Of a DNA stretch of 64,000 bases, positions 35,324 to 43,031 are shown in pieces. Source of the stretch: JBDSSS01 sp039928615 (GTDB taxonomy: Bacteria; Actinomycetota; Actinomycetes; Actinomycetales; Dermatophilaceae); NCBI GenBank assembly GCA_039928615.1, contig JBDSSS010000081.1:1-64000 (forward strand). The letters are read 5' to 3'. How positions within the stretch are numbered: the first letter of the stretch is position 1; every line of letters starts with the position of its first letter. The position numbers were made by a program, and so were the translations under genes. The notes beneath the pieces were generated by a model. It was not told where the DNA came from and ran no database searches. It saw only the letters and a program-made list of their open reading frames with translations.

Positions 35324-36084
35324 CGGACGGCCTCCTCGGGGTGTCGGGGTCGGGGTGCAACAGGCAGGCGGCGAAGCCACAGCCGGATGCCGTGCAGGCG
35401 GATCAGGGTGCTCACGCGTTGGGTCATCAGACCGTGGCGGCGGATGAGGGACAACAACCGGCGCGGCGTGGCGGGCTGCGGGGTTCCGGTCGTCACGGCC
35501 GACAGGATCCGCCGGCCCTCGCGGTCGAGACGCACCGACACGGCGACGGTCCCCTCCTCGAGGACGAGCTGGACGGCATACGTGCCGGAGACGTCGTTGA
35601 AGGGGGAGACGTAGAACGCCTTGTCGATGCTCGCCGAGCCGGAGGGCGTGAGCTCGAGCAGGTAGGCGTGCCGCTCGCCGTAGGTGTTGTGCACCTCGAA
35701 GACGACGGCCACGAGCGAGTCGTCGGGGCGCAGGCACCAGAACACGGAGAGGGGGTCGAAGACGTGGCCCAGCACCCGCGCGTTGGCGAGCATGAGGACG
35801 CGGTCCTCCGGGGCGAGGGCGACGCCCCGCGCCGCGAGGAAGCGCTCGACGTCCCCGCGCAGACCGCCGCCGAGCCGCCCGCGGTCGAGATGGTCCGCAG
35901 CGTCGAAGCGAGCGAAAGCGCACAGCGGCCAACCAAACCGGGGGAGACGGTCGACGTCGACGAGCCACTGGTAGTGCGGGTGGTCGAAGGTGTTGGTCAG
36001 CGGCTCGCGCCGGCTGTGCGTCACGGTCCCCTCGACGAGCGCCGGCACGGCGGGAGGTGACAGCCGCAGGGCCGTCGGGCTCAC
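35320..36084 (-). CDS. DUF1365 domain protein
   Basis: 254 residues from GTG 36084, GTGA-coupled to the amine oxidase upstream and ATGA-coupled to the CFA-like gene downstream. Family blocks are seen: VEGTVTHSRREPLTNTFDHP at the start, FDPLSVFWCLRPDDSLVAVV in the middle, and KAFYVSPFNDVSGTYAV. DUF1365 proteins nearly always sit between a flavin amine oxidase and a CFA synthase homologue and are thought to act in fatty-acid modification. The biochemical role is not proven. Confidence 0.9.
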   Translation of the reverse strand: MSPTALRLSPPAVPALVEGTVTHSRREPLTNTFDHPHYQWLVDVDRLPRFGWPLCAFARFDAADHLDRGRLGGGLRGDVERFLAARGVALAPEDRVLMLANARVLGHVFDPLSVFWCLRPDDSLVAVVFEVHNTYGERHAYLLELTPSGSASIDKAFYVSPFNDVSGTYAVQLVLEEGTVAVSVRLDREGRRILSAVTTGTPQPATPRRLLSLIRRHGLMTQRVSTLIRLHGIRLWLRRLPVAPRPRHPEEAVR

Positions 36085-37361
36085 CACGACGCGCCGAGGG
36101 ACTGGGCGGCCTCGACGCCGGAGCGACAACCGTCCTCGTGGAAGCCCCAGCCGAGGTGCGCCCCGGCGAAGGCGAGACGGTCGCCACCGGCCGTGCGCAG
36201 GCGCTCTGCGGCGGCCACGGCCTCCCGGGTGAAGATCGGGTGGTCGTAGGTCATCCGGGCGGTCACCCGGGCCGGGTCGATGTTGCCATCGGGGTTGAGG
36301 GTGACGACGTGGTCATCGACGTCGTCGAGGCCCATCAGACGGTTCATCCAGTAGCTGACCGTGACGTCCGGGGTGGGCGCGTCGCAGCCGCGCATCCGGT
36401 AGTTCCACGAGGCGCGCGCCTCGGGCGCCGTCGGCAGCACGGAGGAGTCACGATGCAGCCAGGTCTCGTTGCGGGAGTACCGGATCGCCGCGAGGTCGCG
36501 CTTCTCCTCCGGGGTCGCGTCGGCGAGCAGCGTGAGCGCCTGGTCGGCGTGCGTCGCGACGACGGCACGGTCGAAGGTCTGCATCGGGTCACCGGCGGCG
36601 CGCACGTCGACGCCGTCGTCGTGCCGGGTCACGTCGGTCACCCGTGCGGTCCTCCGCACGTCGGGGAGACGCTCGACGAGGCGGTCGACGTAGGTGCCGG
36701 ACCCGCCGGTGACGGTGCGCCAGGTCGGCGACCCCGTCACCGTCAGCATGCCGTGGTGGTCGAGGAAGCGGAACAGGTGGCGCGCCGGGTAGGTGACGGC
36801 GTCGAGGTCGCCGCTCGACCACACGCAGGCGACGAGCGGGATGGCGAAGTGCCGGACGAAGTGGGTGGAGAAGCCTTCTGCCGCAAGGAACTCGCCCCAG
36901 GTCGGGTCGGTCGAGTCGTCCTCGAGCAGGCGGCGGGCCGCCTTGTGGAAGCGGGGCACCTCGGCGAGCATCCGCAGGTGGCGGGGGTCGAGGATCCGTC
37001 GCTTCTGGGCGAACATCCCCTTCGCGCCGCGCCCACCGGCATACGACAGCCCGCAGCCCTCACACGTGATCGACATGCTCATCTCGGTGGGCTGGGTCGG
37101 CACGTCGAGCTCGGCGAAGAGGCGCAGCAGGTTGGGGTAGGTCTTCTCGTTGTGCACGATGAAGCCGCTGTCGATCCGCAGGCTCCGGCCCGCGCCGTCC
37201 CCGGAGGCGACGTCGTGGGTGTGGGCGTGCCCGCCGAGACGGTCGTCGGCCTCGAAGAGCGTCACGTCGTGCGTCGCGCTGAGCACGTGGGCTGCCGTCA
37301 GTCCCGAGACCCCGGCGCCGATGACGGCTGCCGTGGGCCTGCTGGTGGTCGAAGCGTTCAC
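36081..37361 (-). CDS. FAD-dependent amine-oxidase-like oxidoreductase of the fatty-acid modification trio
   Basis: 426 residues. The N-terminal dinucleotide fold AAVIGAGVSGLTAAHVLSAT leads to FEADDRLGGHAHTHDV and DSGFIVHNEKTYPNLLRLF, typical of the NAD(P)/FAD protein paired with DUF1365 and CFA. The C-terminal FAGAHLGWGFHEDGCRSGVE closes the FAD site. It is the first gene of a six-gene minus-strand operon, so the divergent promoter at 37362-37481 should drive the whole set (amine oxidase, DUF1365, CFA-like, photolyase, CPBP, SDR-TspO). Confidence 0.92.
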   Translation of the reverse strand: MNASTTSRPTAAVIGAGVSGLTAAHVLSATHDVTLFEADDRLGGHAHTHDVASGDGAGRSLRIDSGFIVHNEKTYPNLLRLFAELDVPTQPTEMSMSITCEGCGLSYAGGRGAKGMFAQKRRILDPRHLRMLAEVPRFHKAARRLLEDDSTDPTWGEFLAAEGFSTHFVRHFAIPLVACVWSSGDLDAVTYPARHLFRFLDHHGMLTVTGSPTWRTVTGGSGTYVDRLVERLPDVRRTARVTDVTRHDDGVDVRAAGDPMQTFDRAVVATHADQALTLLADATPEEKRDLAAIRYSRNETWLHRDSSVLPTAPEARASWNYRMRGCDAPTPDVTVSYWMNRLMGLDDVDDHVVTLNPDGNIDPARVTARMTYDHPIFTREAVAAAERLRTAGGDRLAFAGAHLGWGFHEDGCRSGVEAAQSLGASW

Positions 37362-37394
37362 CGAGTTCCTCCTGGTCGTGCGGGTCCCGAGTGG

Positions 37395-37482
37395 TTCGGT
37401 GTCGCGGGCCCGTTGGATTGTTCAACGAGCAACGACACCGTAAGGTGGCTGTCCAAGGTCTGTCAAAGGTTTGGAGAAGGCA
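37395..37482. promoter_or_regulatory. divergent promoter with 11-bp direct repeats, candidate CarH/LitR operator
   Basis: TGTCCAAGGTC (37450-37460), TGTCAAAGGTT (37461-37471) and TGGAGAAGGCA (37472-37482) are three consecutive 11-bp units sharing AAGG at the same offset. CarH proteins are known to bind 11-bp-spaced direct repeats as tetramers. Read on the minus strand, the second unit gives TTTGACA, a -35 for the amine oxidase operon, with TTACGG 17 bases further as -10. The third unit contains the ribosome-binding site of the SRPBCC gene. A protein bound here would block both directions. Confidence 0.5.
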
Positions 37483-37922
37483 TGGACATCGTTCGCACCG
37501 TCACCGTCAGCCAACCGGTCGACGTCGTCTTCGGCTATCTCAGCGACTTCACGACGACCACCGAGTGGGACCCGGGAACGGTACGCACCGAGCGGGTCTC
37601 CGGTGACGGTGGGGTGGGCACCCGCTACCGCAACACCTCCTCGTTCCTCGGCCGCGAGACCGAGCTCGACTACGTCGTCACCGACCTCGAGCCCGGGCGC
37701 ACGATCGCCCTGCGGGGGGAGAACGCGACGGTCGTGGCCAACGACACGATGACCTTCGCGGAGTCGACGGGGCAGGACGGGCCGGGCACGACGGTCACCT
37801 ACCACGCGGCCTTCGAGCTCAAGGGCCTCGCCCGGTATGTCGCACCCCTGCTCGCCCCCGCGTTCCGCAAGCTCGGCGACGAGGCCGAGAAGGGCCTGCG
37901 CTCGGCCCTGACAGCGCTCTGA
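37482..37922 (+). CDS. SRPBCC-family (START-like) hydrophobic ligand-binding protein
   Basis: 146 residues: MDIVRTVTVSQPVDVVFGYL, then TTEWDPGTVRTERVSG and a long C-terminal helix (YVAPLLAPAFRKLGDEAEKG). This is the polyketide cyclase/SRPBCC fold, which binds hydrophobic molecules in a deep cavity. The ribosome-binding site GGAGAAGG lies within the repeat region. It is 13 bases upstream of the MerR/CarH gene and likely cotranscribed. A role in binding a lipid or carotenoid product is possible but unproven. Confidence 0.85.
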   Translation: MDIVRTVTVSQPVDVVFGYLSDFTTTTEWDPGTVRTERVSGDGGVGTRYRNTSSFLGRETELDYVVTDLEPGRTIALRGENATVVANDTMTFAESTGQDGPGTTVTYHAAFELKGLARYVAPLLAPAFRKLGDEAEKGLRSALTAL

Positions 37923-37935
37923 CGGGAGAGTCCGG

Positions 37936-38868
37936 ATGTACACGATCAAGCGGGCCGCCGAGCTGACCGGCATCAGCGTCGCCACCCTCCGGGCGTGGGA
38001 GCGGCGCTACGCCGTCGTCACCCCGGCCCGCTCCGACGGGGGCTACCGGCTCTACGACGCGGCCGACGTGCGCGCGCTCGCGATCATGAACTCCCTCGTC
38101 AACGAGGGATGGTCCGCCCGGCAGGCGGCGCAGGAGACGCTCGCGAGACTGTCCAACGACGAGTCCGAGTCGGAGCGGGGGAGGCCGATGGCCCCCGTCG
38201 TGCCGCTCGCCTCGGCCCCGTCATCCCCCTCGCCGCAGGCCCGCCGCGCCGCTGAGGACATCGAGGCCCTCGTCGCGGGGGCCGAGCGCCTCGACCCGGC
38301 CGCCGTCGCCGACGTCCTCGACGCCCGCTTCTCCGCCGCCAGCTACGAGGCCGTCGTCGACGACTGGTTGATGCCCGCCCTCGGGGCGGTCGGTCAGGCC
38401 TGGGCCGCGGGCCGGCTCAGCATCGCCGGGGAGCACCTCGTGTCGTATGCCGTCCAGCGCCGTCTCGCCGCCTTCTACGAGGCCGCGTCGGCACGCGCCG
38501 ACGGGCCGACGGTCATCGTCGGCCTGCCGCCCGACTGCCGGCACGAGCTCGGGCTGCTCGCCTTCGCCGTCTCGGCGCGGCGCTCCGGCCTGACGACGGT
38601 CTACGTCGGCGCCGACCTCCCCTCCGGTGACTGGGTGCCCGCCGTGCGCGCCCGCGGCGCCGCGGGCGTCGTGCTCGCCGTCCCACGCCGCATCGACATC
38701 GGGTCGACCCAGCTCATCGCCTCCCGCCTGCACGCCGCGCACCCGCAGGTCGTCATCGGTCTCGGGGGACGCTTCCAGGACGCGGTCGAGACCGGCTGCG
38801 TGCCCCTCGGCCACTCGATCGCCCTCGCCGTCAGCGAGCTGCGCAACCGCTTGCGTCGCTCCGCGTGA
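37936..38868 (+). CDS. CarH/LitR-like MerR regulator with cobalamin-binding photoreceptor domain
   Basis: 310 residues. Residues 1-70 are a MerR winged helix (YTIKRAAELTGISVATLRAW, then RRYAVVTPARSDGGYRLYDA). Residues 88-180 are the four-helix B12-binding bundle with the photoreceptor motif W156-x9-E166-H167 (WAAGRLSIAGEH), which in CarH contacts the adenosyl group. The C-terminal Rossmann domain has D200-x2-H203-x2-G, where the His is the lower cobalt ligand in this family. In the dark AdoCbl-bound CarH forms tetramers that repress; light breaks the Co-C bond and releases DNA. It is GTGA-coupled to a DUF998 gene and divergent from the photolyase operon. Confidence 0.9.
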   Translation: MYTIKRAAELTGISVATLRAWERRYAVVTPARSDGGYRLYDAADVRALAIMNSLVNEGWSARQAAQETLARLSNDESESERGRPMAPVVPLASAPSSPSPQARRAAEDIEALVAGAERLDPAAVADVLDARFSAASYEAVVDDWLMPALGAVGQAWAAGRLSIAGEHLVSYAVQRRLAAFYEAASARADGPTVIVGLPPDCRHELGLLAFAVSARRSGLTTVYVGADLPSGDWVPAVRARGAAGVVLAVPRRIDIGSTQLIASRLHAAHPQVVIGLGGRFQDAVETGCVPLGHSIALAVSELRNRLRRSA

Positions 38869-39512
38869 CCAACCCCGTGACGAACCCCGTGACGACCAGG
38901 CGGCTGGCTGCCGGGGCCGTGGCCGGGATCGCCTTCTTCGCCCTCGTCACGGTGACCCTGCCGCTGGCCCAGCCCGACCACGTCGTCGTCCGGGACTCGG
39001 TCAGCTCGCTCGTCCTCGGTCCGTGGGGGTGGCTCCAGACCATCGCCTTCTGGGTCGTCGGCGCGGCCACCTTTGCTCTGGGCCTCGCGCTGCGCCGGGC
39101 GACCCTCGCCCGCGTCGGCCCGGTGCTGCTCCTCGTCGCCGGTGTCCTCGACGGGGTGCTCGCCGTCTTCGTCACGGGCCGCTCCGGGGAGCCGCTGACG
39201 ACGGGCAACCGCGTGCACTCGATCGCCGCGACCGGGTCGCTGGGCCTCAGCGTGCTGACCATGTTCGTCCTCGCCGTGACCCTGTGGTCCTCCCCCCGGT
39301 GGGCGCAGGCTGCCCGCGTCAGCGCGGGGTGGGGTGTCGTCACCGTCCTCGCCTTCGTCGGGAGCCAGGCCGCGACCGGTGACTTCGGACTCAGCGAGCG
39401 GCTGCTCCTGCTCGGGGTCAACAGCTGGCAGGCTGCGGCGGCCCTCACGGTGCTGCGCGCTGGGCGGCATACGGGCTCATCGGGTGGACGTTCGCCGATG
39501 CGCGCCGGCTGA
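38865..39512 (+). CDS. DUF998-family membrane protein
   Basis: 215 residues, six transmembrane helices. The DUF998 look is given by RDSVSSLVLGPWGWLQTIAF after TM1 and LTTGNRVHSIAATGSLGLSV in the middle. GTG 38865 overlaps the regulator stop (GTGA). Function unknown; being coupled to the photoreceptor suggests membership in the same response. Confidence 0.8.
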   Translation: MTNPVTNPVTTRRLAAGAVAGIAFFALVTVTLPLAQPDHVVVRDSVSSLVLGPWGWLQTIAFWVVGAATFALGLALRRATLARVGPVLLLVAGVLDGVLAVFVTGRSGEPLTTGNRVHSIAATGSLGLSVLTMFVLAVTLWSSPRWAQAARVSAGWGVVTVLAFVGSQAATGDFGLSERLLLLGVNSWQAAAALTVLRAGRHTGSSGGRSPMRAG

Positions 39513-39574
39513 GCCCGCCCGGGGTGGAGGATGGGGAGGCGGAGGACCCCCCTCCCCACCGAGGAGACGAGCAG

Positions 39575-40978
39575 ATGCCCGCACCGAGTCCGGGATATTC
39601 GATCACCGTCCGCGTGGAGCTCCCTGCGGGGAGCACGGCGACCTCGGCCCTGACCGGCGCGGTGGGATCGGCAGGTGCTGCGCTCACCGCGCTCGACGTC
39701 GCGGAGAGCCGGACCGACCGCCTCGTCGTCGACGTGACGTGCGACACGGCCGACGAGGCGCACTCGACCCGGGTCGCGGAGGCCATCGCGGCGATCCCCG
39801 GGGCCGTCGTGCGCAAGGTGAGCGACCAGACCTTCCTACTCCACCTCGGTGGCAAGATCGAGGTCAACCCCAAGGTCCCGCTCAAGCACCGTGACGACCT
39901 GTCGCGCGCCTACACGCCGGGCGTCGCGCGGATCTGCCTCGCCATTGCCGAGCACCCCGAGGACGCGCGCCGGCTGACGATCAAGCGCAACACCGTCGCC
40001 GTCGTGACCGACGGGAGCGCCGTGCTCGGGCTCGGCAACATCGGCCCGCTCGCGGCGCTGCCCGTCATGGAGGGCAAGGCGGCGCTCTTCAAGCAGTTCG
40101 GCGGGGTCGACGCGTGGCCGGTCTGCCTCGACACGCAGGACCCCGACGCGATCGTCGAGATCGTCCGGGCGATCGCGCCCGTCTACGGGGGGATCAACCT
40201 CGAGGACATCTCGGCGCCGCGGTGCTTCGAGATCGAGGAGCGGCTGCGGGCGATGCTCGACATCCCCGTCTTCCACGACGACCAGCACGGCACCGCCATC
40301 GTCGTGCTCGCCGCCCTGACCAACGCGCTGCGCGTCGTCGGCAAGGCGATGGAGGACGTCCGGATCGTCGTGTCCGGAGTGGGCGCCGCCGGCAACGCGA
40401 TCACCCGGCTGCTCCTCAGCAGCGGAGCCCGCGACATCGTCGCCGTCGGCCGCAGCGGAGCCGTCTACGCCGGCGAGATGCCGATGGAGCCGTTCCGACA
40501 GTGGATCGCCGAGCACACCAACGAGGCCCGCCAGCAGGGCAGCCTGCAGGAGGTCCTCGTCGGGGCCGACGTCTTCATCGGGGTCTCGGCCCCGGACCTG
40601 CTCACCGGTGACGACATCGCCGGGATGGCCGAGGACGCCATCGTCTTCGCGCTCGCCAACCCGGTGCCGGAGGTCGACCCGATCGAGGCCGGCCGGCATG
40701 CCGCGGTCGTGGCGACCGGACGGTCGGACCACCCGAACCAGATCAACAACGTCCTCGTCTTCCCCGGCTTCTTCCGTGGCCTGCTCGACGCGGGCGTCTC
40801 GGAGATCACCGACGCGATGATGGTCGCCGCGGCCGAGGCGATCGCGGCCGAGGTGTCCTCCGACGAGCTCAACGCGAGCTTCATCATCCCGAGCGTCTTC
40901 GACCAGGCCGTCGCCCCGGCCGTCGCGGCTGCGGTGCGTCAGGCCGCCGCCGGCGGGGCCGACGACCCCGCCTCCTGA
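39575..40978 (+). CDS. NAD-dependent malic enzyme with N-terminal ACT-like domain
   Basis: 467 residues; GAGGAG lies eight bases before ATG 39575. Residues 1-85 form an ACT-type regulatory domain (YSITVRVELPAGSTATSALT). The catalytic part has YTPGVARICLAIAEHPEDAR with the catalytic Tyr, VMEGKAALFKQFGGVDAWPV with the catalytic Lys, the metal-binding INLEDISAPRCFEIEERL and FHDDQHGTAIV, and the NAD fold VVSGVGAAGNAITRLLLSSG. It decarboxylates malate to pyruvate. A TGGGGAGG/CCTCCCCA hairpin (39532-39558) in the leader may terminate upstream transcription. Confidence 0.93.
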   Translation: MPAPSPGYSITVRVELPAGSTATSALTGAVGSAGAALTALDVAESRTDRLVVDVTCDTADEAHSTRVAEAIAAIPGAVVRKVSDQTFLLHLGGKIEVNPKVPLKHRDDLSRAYTPGVARICLAIAEHPEDARRLTIKRNTVAVVTDGSAVLGLGNIGPLAALPVMEGKAALFKQFGGVDAWPVCLDTQDPDAIVEIVRAIAPVYGGINLEDISAPRCFEIEERLRAMLDIPVFHDDQHGTAIVVLAALTNALRVVGKAMEDVRIVVSGVGAAGNAITRLLLSSGARDIVAVGRSGAVYAGEMPMEPFRQWIAEHTNEARQQGSLQEVLVGADVFIGVSAPDLLTGDDIAGMAEDAIVFALANPVPEVDPIEAGRHAAVVATGRSDHPNQINNVLVFPGFFRGLLDAGVSEITDAMMVAAAEAIAAEVSSDELNASFIIPSVFDQAVAPAVAAAVRQAAAGGADDPAS

Positions 40979-40987
40979 GCCCCGACC

Positions 40988-40993
40988 TACCCT
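40988..40993 (+). promoter_or_regulatory. -10 element for a leaderless aldo/keto reductase mRNA
   Basis: TACCCT ends six bases before the ATG at 41000. No ribosome-binding site precedes the gene. Confidence 0.45.
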
Positions 40994-40999
40994 CGGGGG

Positions 41000-41983
41000 A
41001 TGGAAACGCGTGAGCTCGGCCGCACCGGCCGTCAGGTGTCCGTCGTCGGGCTGGGCTGCTGGCAGCTCGGTGGGGACTGGGGCGACGTCGGCGAGGCGGA
41101 CGCGATGTCCGTGCTCCACGCCGCCGTCGACTCCGGCGTCACGATGCTCGACACGGCCGACGTCTATGGCGACGGCCGCAGCGAGACCCTCGTCGGGCAG
41201 CTGCTCCGCGAGCGGTCCGGGGAGGGCCTGACCGTCGCGACGAAGATGGGCCGGCGCGCCGACCCGCACGTGGCCGGGGCCTACACGCTCGACGCGTTCC
41301 GCGAGTGGGTCGACCGGAGTCGGCGCAACCTCGGCGTCGAGGTGCTCGACCTCGTCCAGCTGCACTGCCCGCCGACGGCCGTCTTCGGCGACGACCGGGT
41401 CTTCGACGCCCTGGACACGCTCGTCGCGGAGGGCCGTGTCGCGGCCTACGGCGTCTCGGTCGAGACGTGCGACGAGGCGCTCACCGCCATCGCCCGACCC
41501 AACGTCGCCACGGTCCAGCTCATCCTCAACGCCTTCCGTCGCAAGCCCCTCGAGCGCGTCCTCCCCGCGGCCCTCGAGGCTGGGGTCGGCATCATCGCCC
41601 GGGTCCCGCTCGCGAGCGGCCTGCTCTCGGGCACGTACGACGAGGACACGACCTTCCCGGAGTCCGACCACCGCAACTACAACCGGTCCGGCGGCGCGTT
41701 CGACATCGGCGAGACCTTCAGCGGCGTGCCCTTCGACGTCGGTGTGCGTGCGGCGCGTCGGGTGACCGAGCTGGCGGCGCCGGAGCCGACGGCGCGGGTG
41801 GCCCTGCGCTGGATCCTCGACCAGCCCGGCGTGAGCACGGTCATCCCCGGTGCGCGCAACGCCGAGCAGGTCCGCGGCAACGTCGCGGCCGCCGAGCTCG
41901 CCCCGCTGTCGGACGCCGTCCAGGCGCAGCTGCGGGACCTCTACGACAGCGAGATCCGCAGCCACGTGCACGACCGCTGGTGA
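41000..41983 (+). CDS. aldo/keto reductase
   Basis: 327 residues. It carries the AKR signatures TLDTADVYG-like MLDTADVYGDGRSETLVGQL with the catalytic Asp and Tyr, VATKMGRRAD with the Lys, DLVQLHCPPTAVF with the His region, and the C-terminal STVIPGARNAEQVRGNV that binds the NADP phosphate. Such (TIM-barrel) enzymes reduce carbonyls. The length matches the YajO/Tas-like group. The natural substrate is unknown. It is followed by the inverted-repeat element. Confidence 0.92.
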   Translation: METRELGRTGRQVSVVGLGCWQLGGDWGDVGEADAMSVLHAAVDSGVTMLDTADVYGDGRSETLVGQLLRERSGEGLTVATKMGRRADPHVAGAYTLDAFREWVDRSRRNLGVEVLDLVQLHCPPTAVFGDDRVFDALDTLVAEGRVAAYGVSVETCDEALTAIARPNVATVQLILNAFRRKPLERVLPAALEAGVGIIARVPLASGLLSGTYDEDTTFPESDHRNYNRSGGAFDIGETFSGVPFDVGVRAARRVTELAAPEPTARVALRWILDQPGVSTVIPGARNAEQVRGNVAAAELAPLSDAVQAQLRDLYDSEIRSHVHDRW

Positions 41984-42008
41984 TCCCGGCCGCTCGCCGC
42001 GATCACGC

Positions 42009-42166
42009 GGCGGATCAGTCTGCGGTCGTGGTTGTCAGGGCAGCACCGGATGCCGACTGATCTGCAGATTGACGGAGATCGGGCTGCGTCGGGATCAACT
42101 GGCGGATCAGTCTGCGGTCGTGGTTGTCAAGGCAGCACCAGATGCCGACTGATCTGCCAGTTGATC
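42009..42166. repeat. pair of 92-bp-spaced copies of an inverted-repeat element
   Basis: GGCGGATCAGTCTGCGGTCG starts at 42009 and again at 42101, and the following 60 bases are nearly identical. Each copy ends in the reverse of its start (GACTGATCTGC). In the second copy GATCAACTGGCGGATCAGTC (42093-42112) pairs with GACTGATCTGCCAGTTGATC (42147-42166) over 20 bp with only one G-T pair. The rest of the 307-bp gap to the SprT-like gene holds only a TAGCGT -10-like site at 42255. Confidence 0.85.
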
Positions 42167-42290
42167 TGCCAGGTGCTCACGGCGCGGGTATGCCGTTGAC
42201 CTGACCTTCGGTCGTCGGCGCCGGCCCGTGACGCGGGCCGTCGGATGTCGCGTCTAGCGTGGCTGGCCAAGGCGCAACGGAGGGGGAGTC

Positions 42291-42965
42291 GTGGATCTGG
42301 GAGCAGCACAGGAGCTGGCAGTGGCGCTGCTGGCGCGTCACGGCCTCAGCTCGTGGACCTTCCGGTTTGACCGGGCCAAGACGCGGGCCGGGGCCTGTCA
42401 TGGCCGCGACCGGGTGATCTCGCTCAGCAGGCACGTCACCCTCCTGCACGATGAGGCCGAGGTGCGCGACACGATCCTGCACGAGATCGCGCACGCCCTG
42501 GCCGGCCCCGGCCACGGCCACGACGAGGTGTGGCGGGCCGCCGCCCAGTCCATCGGCGGCTCGGGCCTGCGTTGCGTGTCGCCCGACGCGCCGCGCGTGG
42601 AGGGCCCGTGGCAGGGACGCTGCCCGGCGGGCCACACGGCGACGCGGCACCGGGCCCCGACCCGCGTCCTGCTCTGCCGCCGGTGCGAGGGTGGTCCCGC
42701 TGAGCGCCTGATCGAGTGGACCCTGCACGGGCGCACCGTCCCGATGCACCCCGGCTACGTCACCGAGCTCCAGTCCGTGATCGCCGGCGTCCGGCACCGG
42801 CGGGGCGACCGGCTCGAGCCCGGCCAGGTCGTCCGGGTCGCGGCACCCGGTCGCTACCTCGGGGCCACCGGCCCGATCGTCAAGCGGGGTCGCACCTGCT
42901 ACCACGTGCGCTTCCGCGGCGGCCTGCTGCGCGTCCCGTTCTCGCTCGTCGAGCCGGCCGGCTGA
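42291..42965 (+). CDS. SprT-like zinc metalloprotease domain protein
   Basis: 224 residues from GTG 42291, preceded by GGGGGAG. The zinc-protease motif HEIAHALAGPGHGHDEVW (HExxH plus third His) is near residues 64-81. A Cys-based zinc ribbon follows (C..GRCPAGH...LLCRRC). The C-terminal 80 residues form an SH3-like or KOW-like small domain (GRYLGATGPIVKRGRTCYHV). SprT/Spartan-like proteins cleave DNA-protein crosslinks in eukaryotes; the bacterial role is less known. Confidence 0.85.
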   Translation: MDLGAAQELAVALLARHGLSSWTFRFDRAKTRAGACHGRDRVISLSRHVTLLHDEAEVRDTILHEIAHALAGPGHGHDEVWRAAAQSIGGSGLRCVSPDAPRVEGPWQGRCPAGHTATRHRAPTRVLLCRRCEGGPAERLIEWTLHGRTVPMHPGYVTELQSVIAGVRHRRGDRLEPGQVVRVAAPGRYLGATGPIVKRGRTCYHVRFRGGLLRVPFSLVEPAG

Positions 42966-42978
42966 CGCAGGCGACGGA

Positions 42979-43010
42979 CGAGGGGGCGCGGCCGGAGCCA
43001 CGCCCCCTCG
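42979..43010. terminator. bidirectional hairpin between SprT-like and PadR genes
   Basis: CGAGGGGGCG (42979-42988) and CGCCCCCTCG (43001-43010) form a perfect 10-bp stem with a 12-base loop between convergent stops. Confidence 0.65.
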
Positions 43011-43031
43011 GGGCGGGTGAGGAGCGTCAGC

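Noticed and set aside
39836..41971. 711-codon minus-strand frame over malic enzyme and aldo/keto reductase
   Set aside because: Both plus-strand genes have complete family motifs; the antisense frame has none.
42009..42166. tRNA or small structured RNA gene
   Set aside because: The arms form one long hairpin per copy; there is no cloverleaf, anticodon arm or TTCG-type loop.
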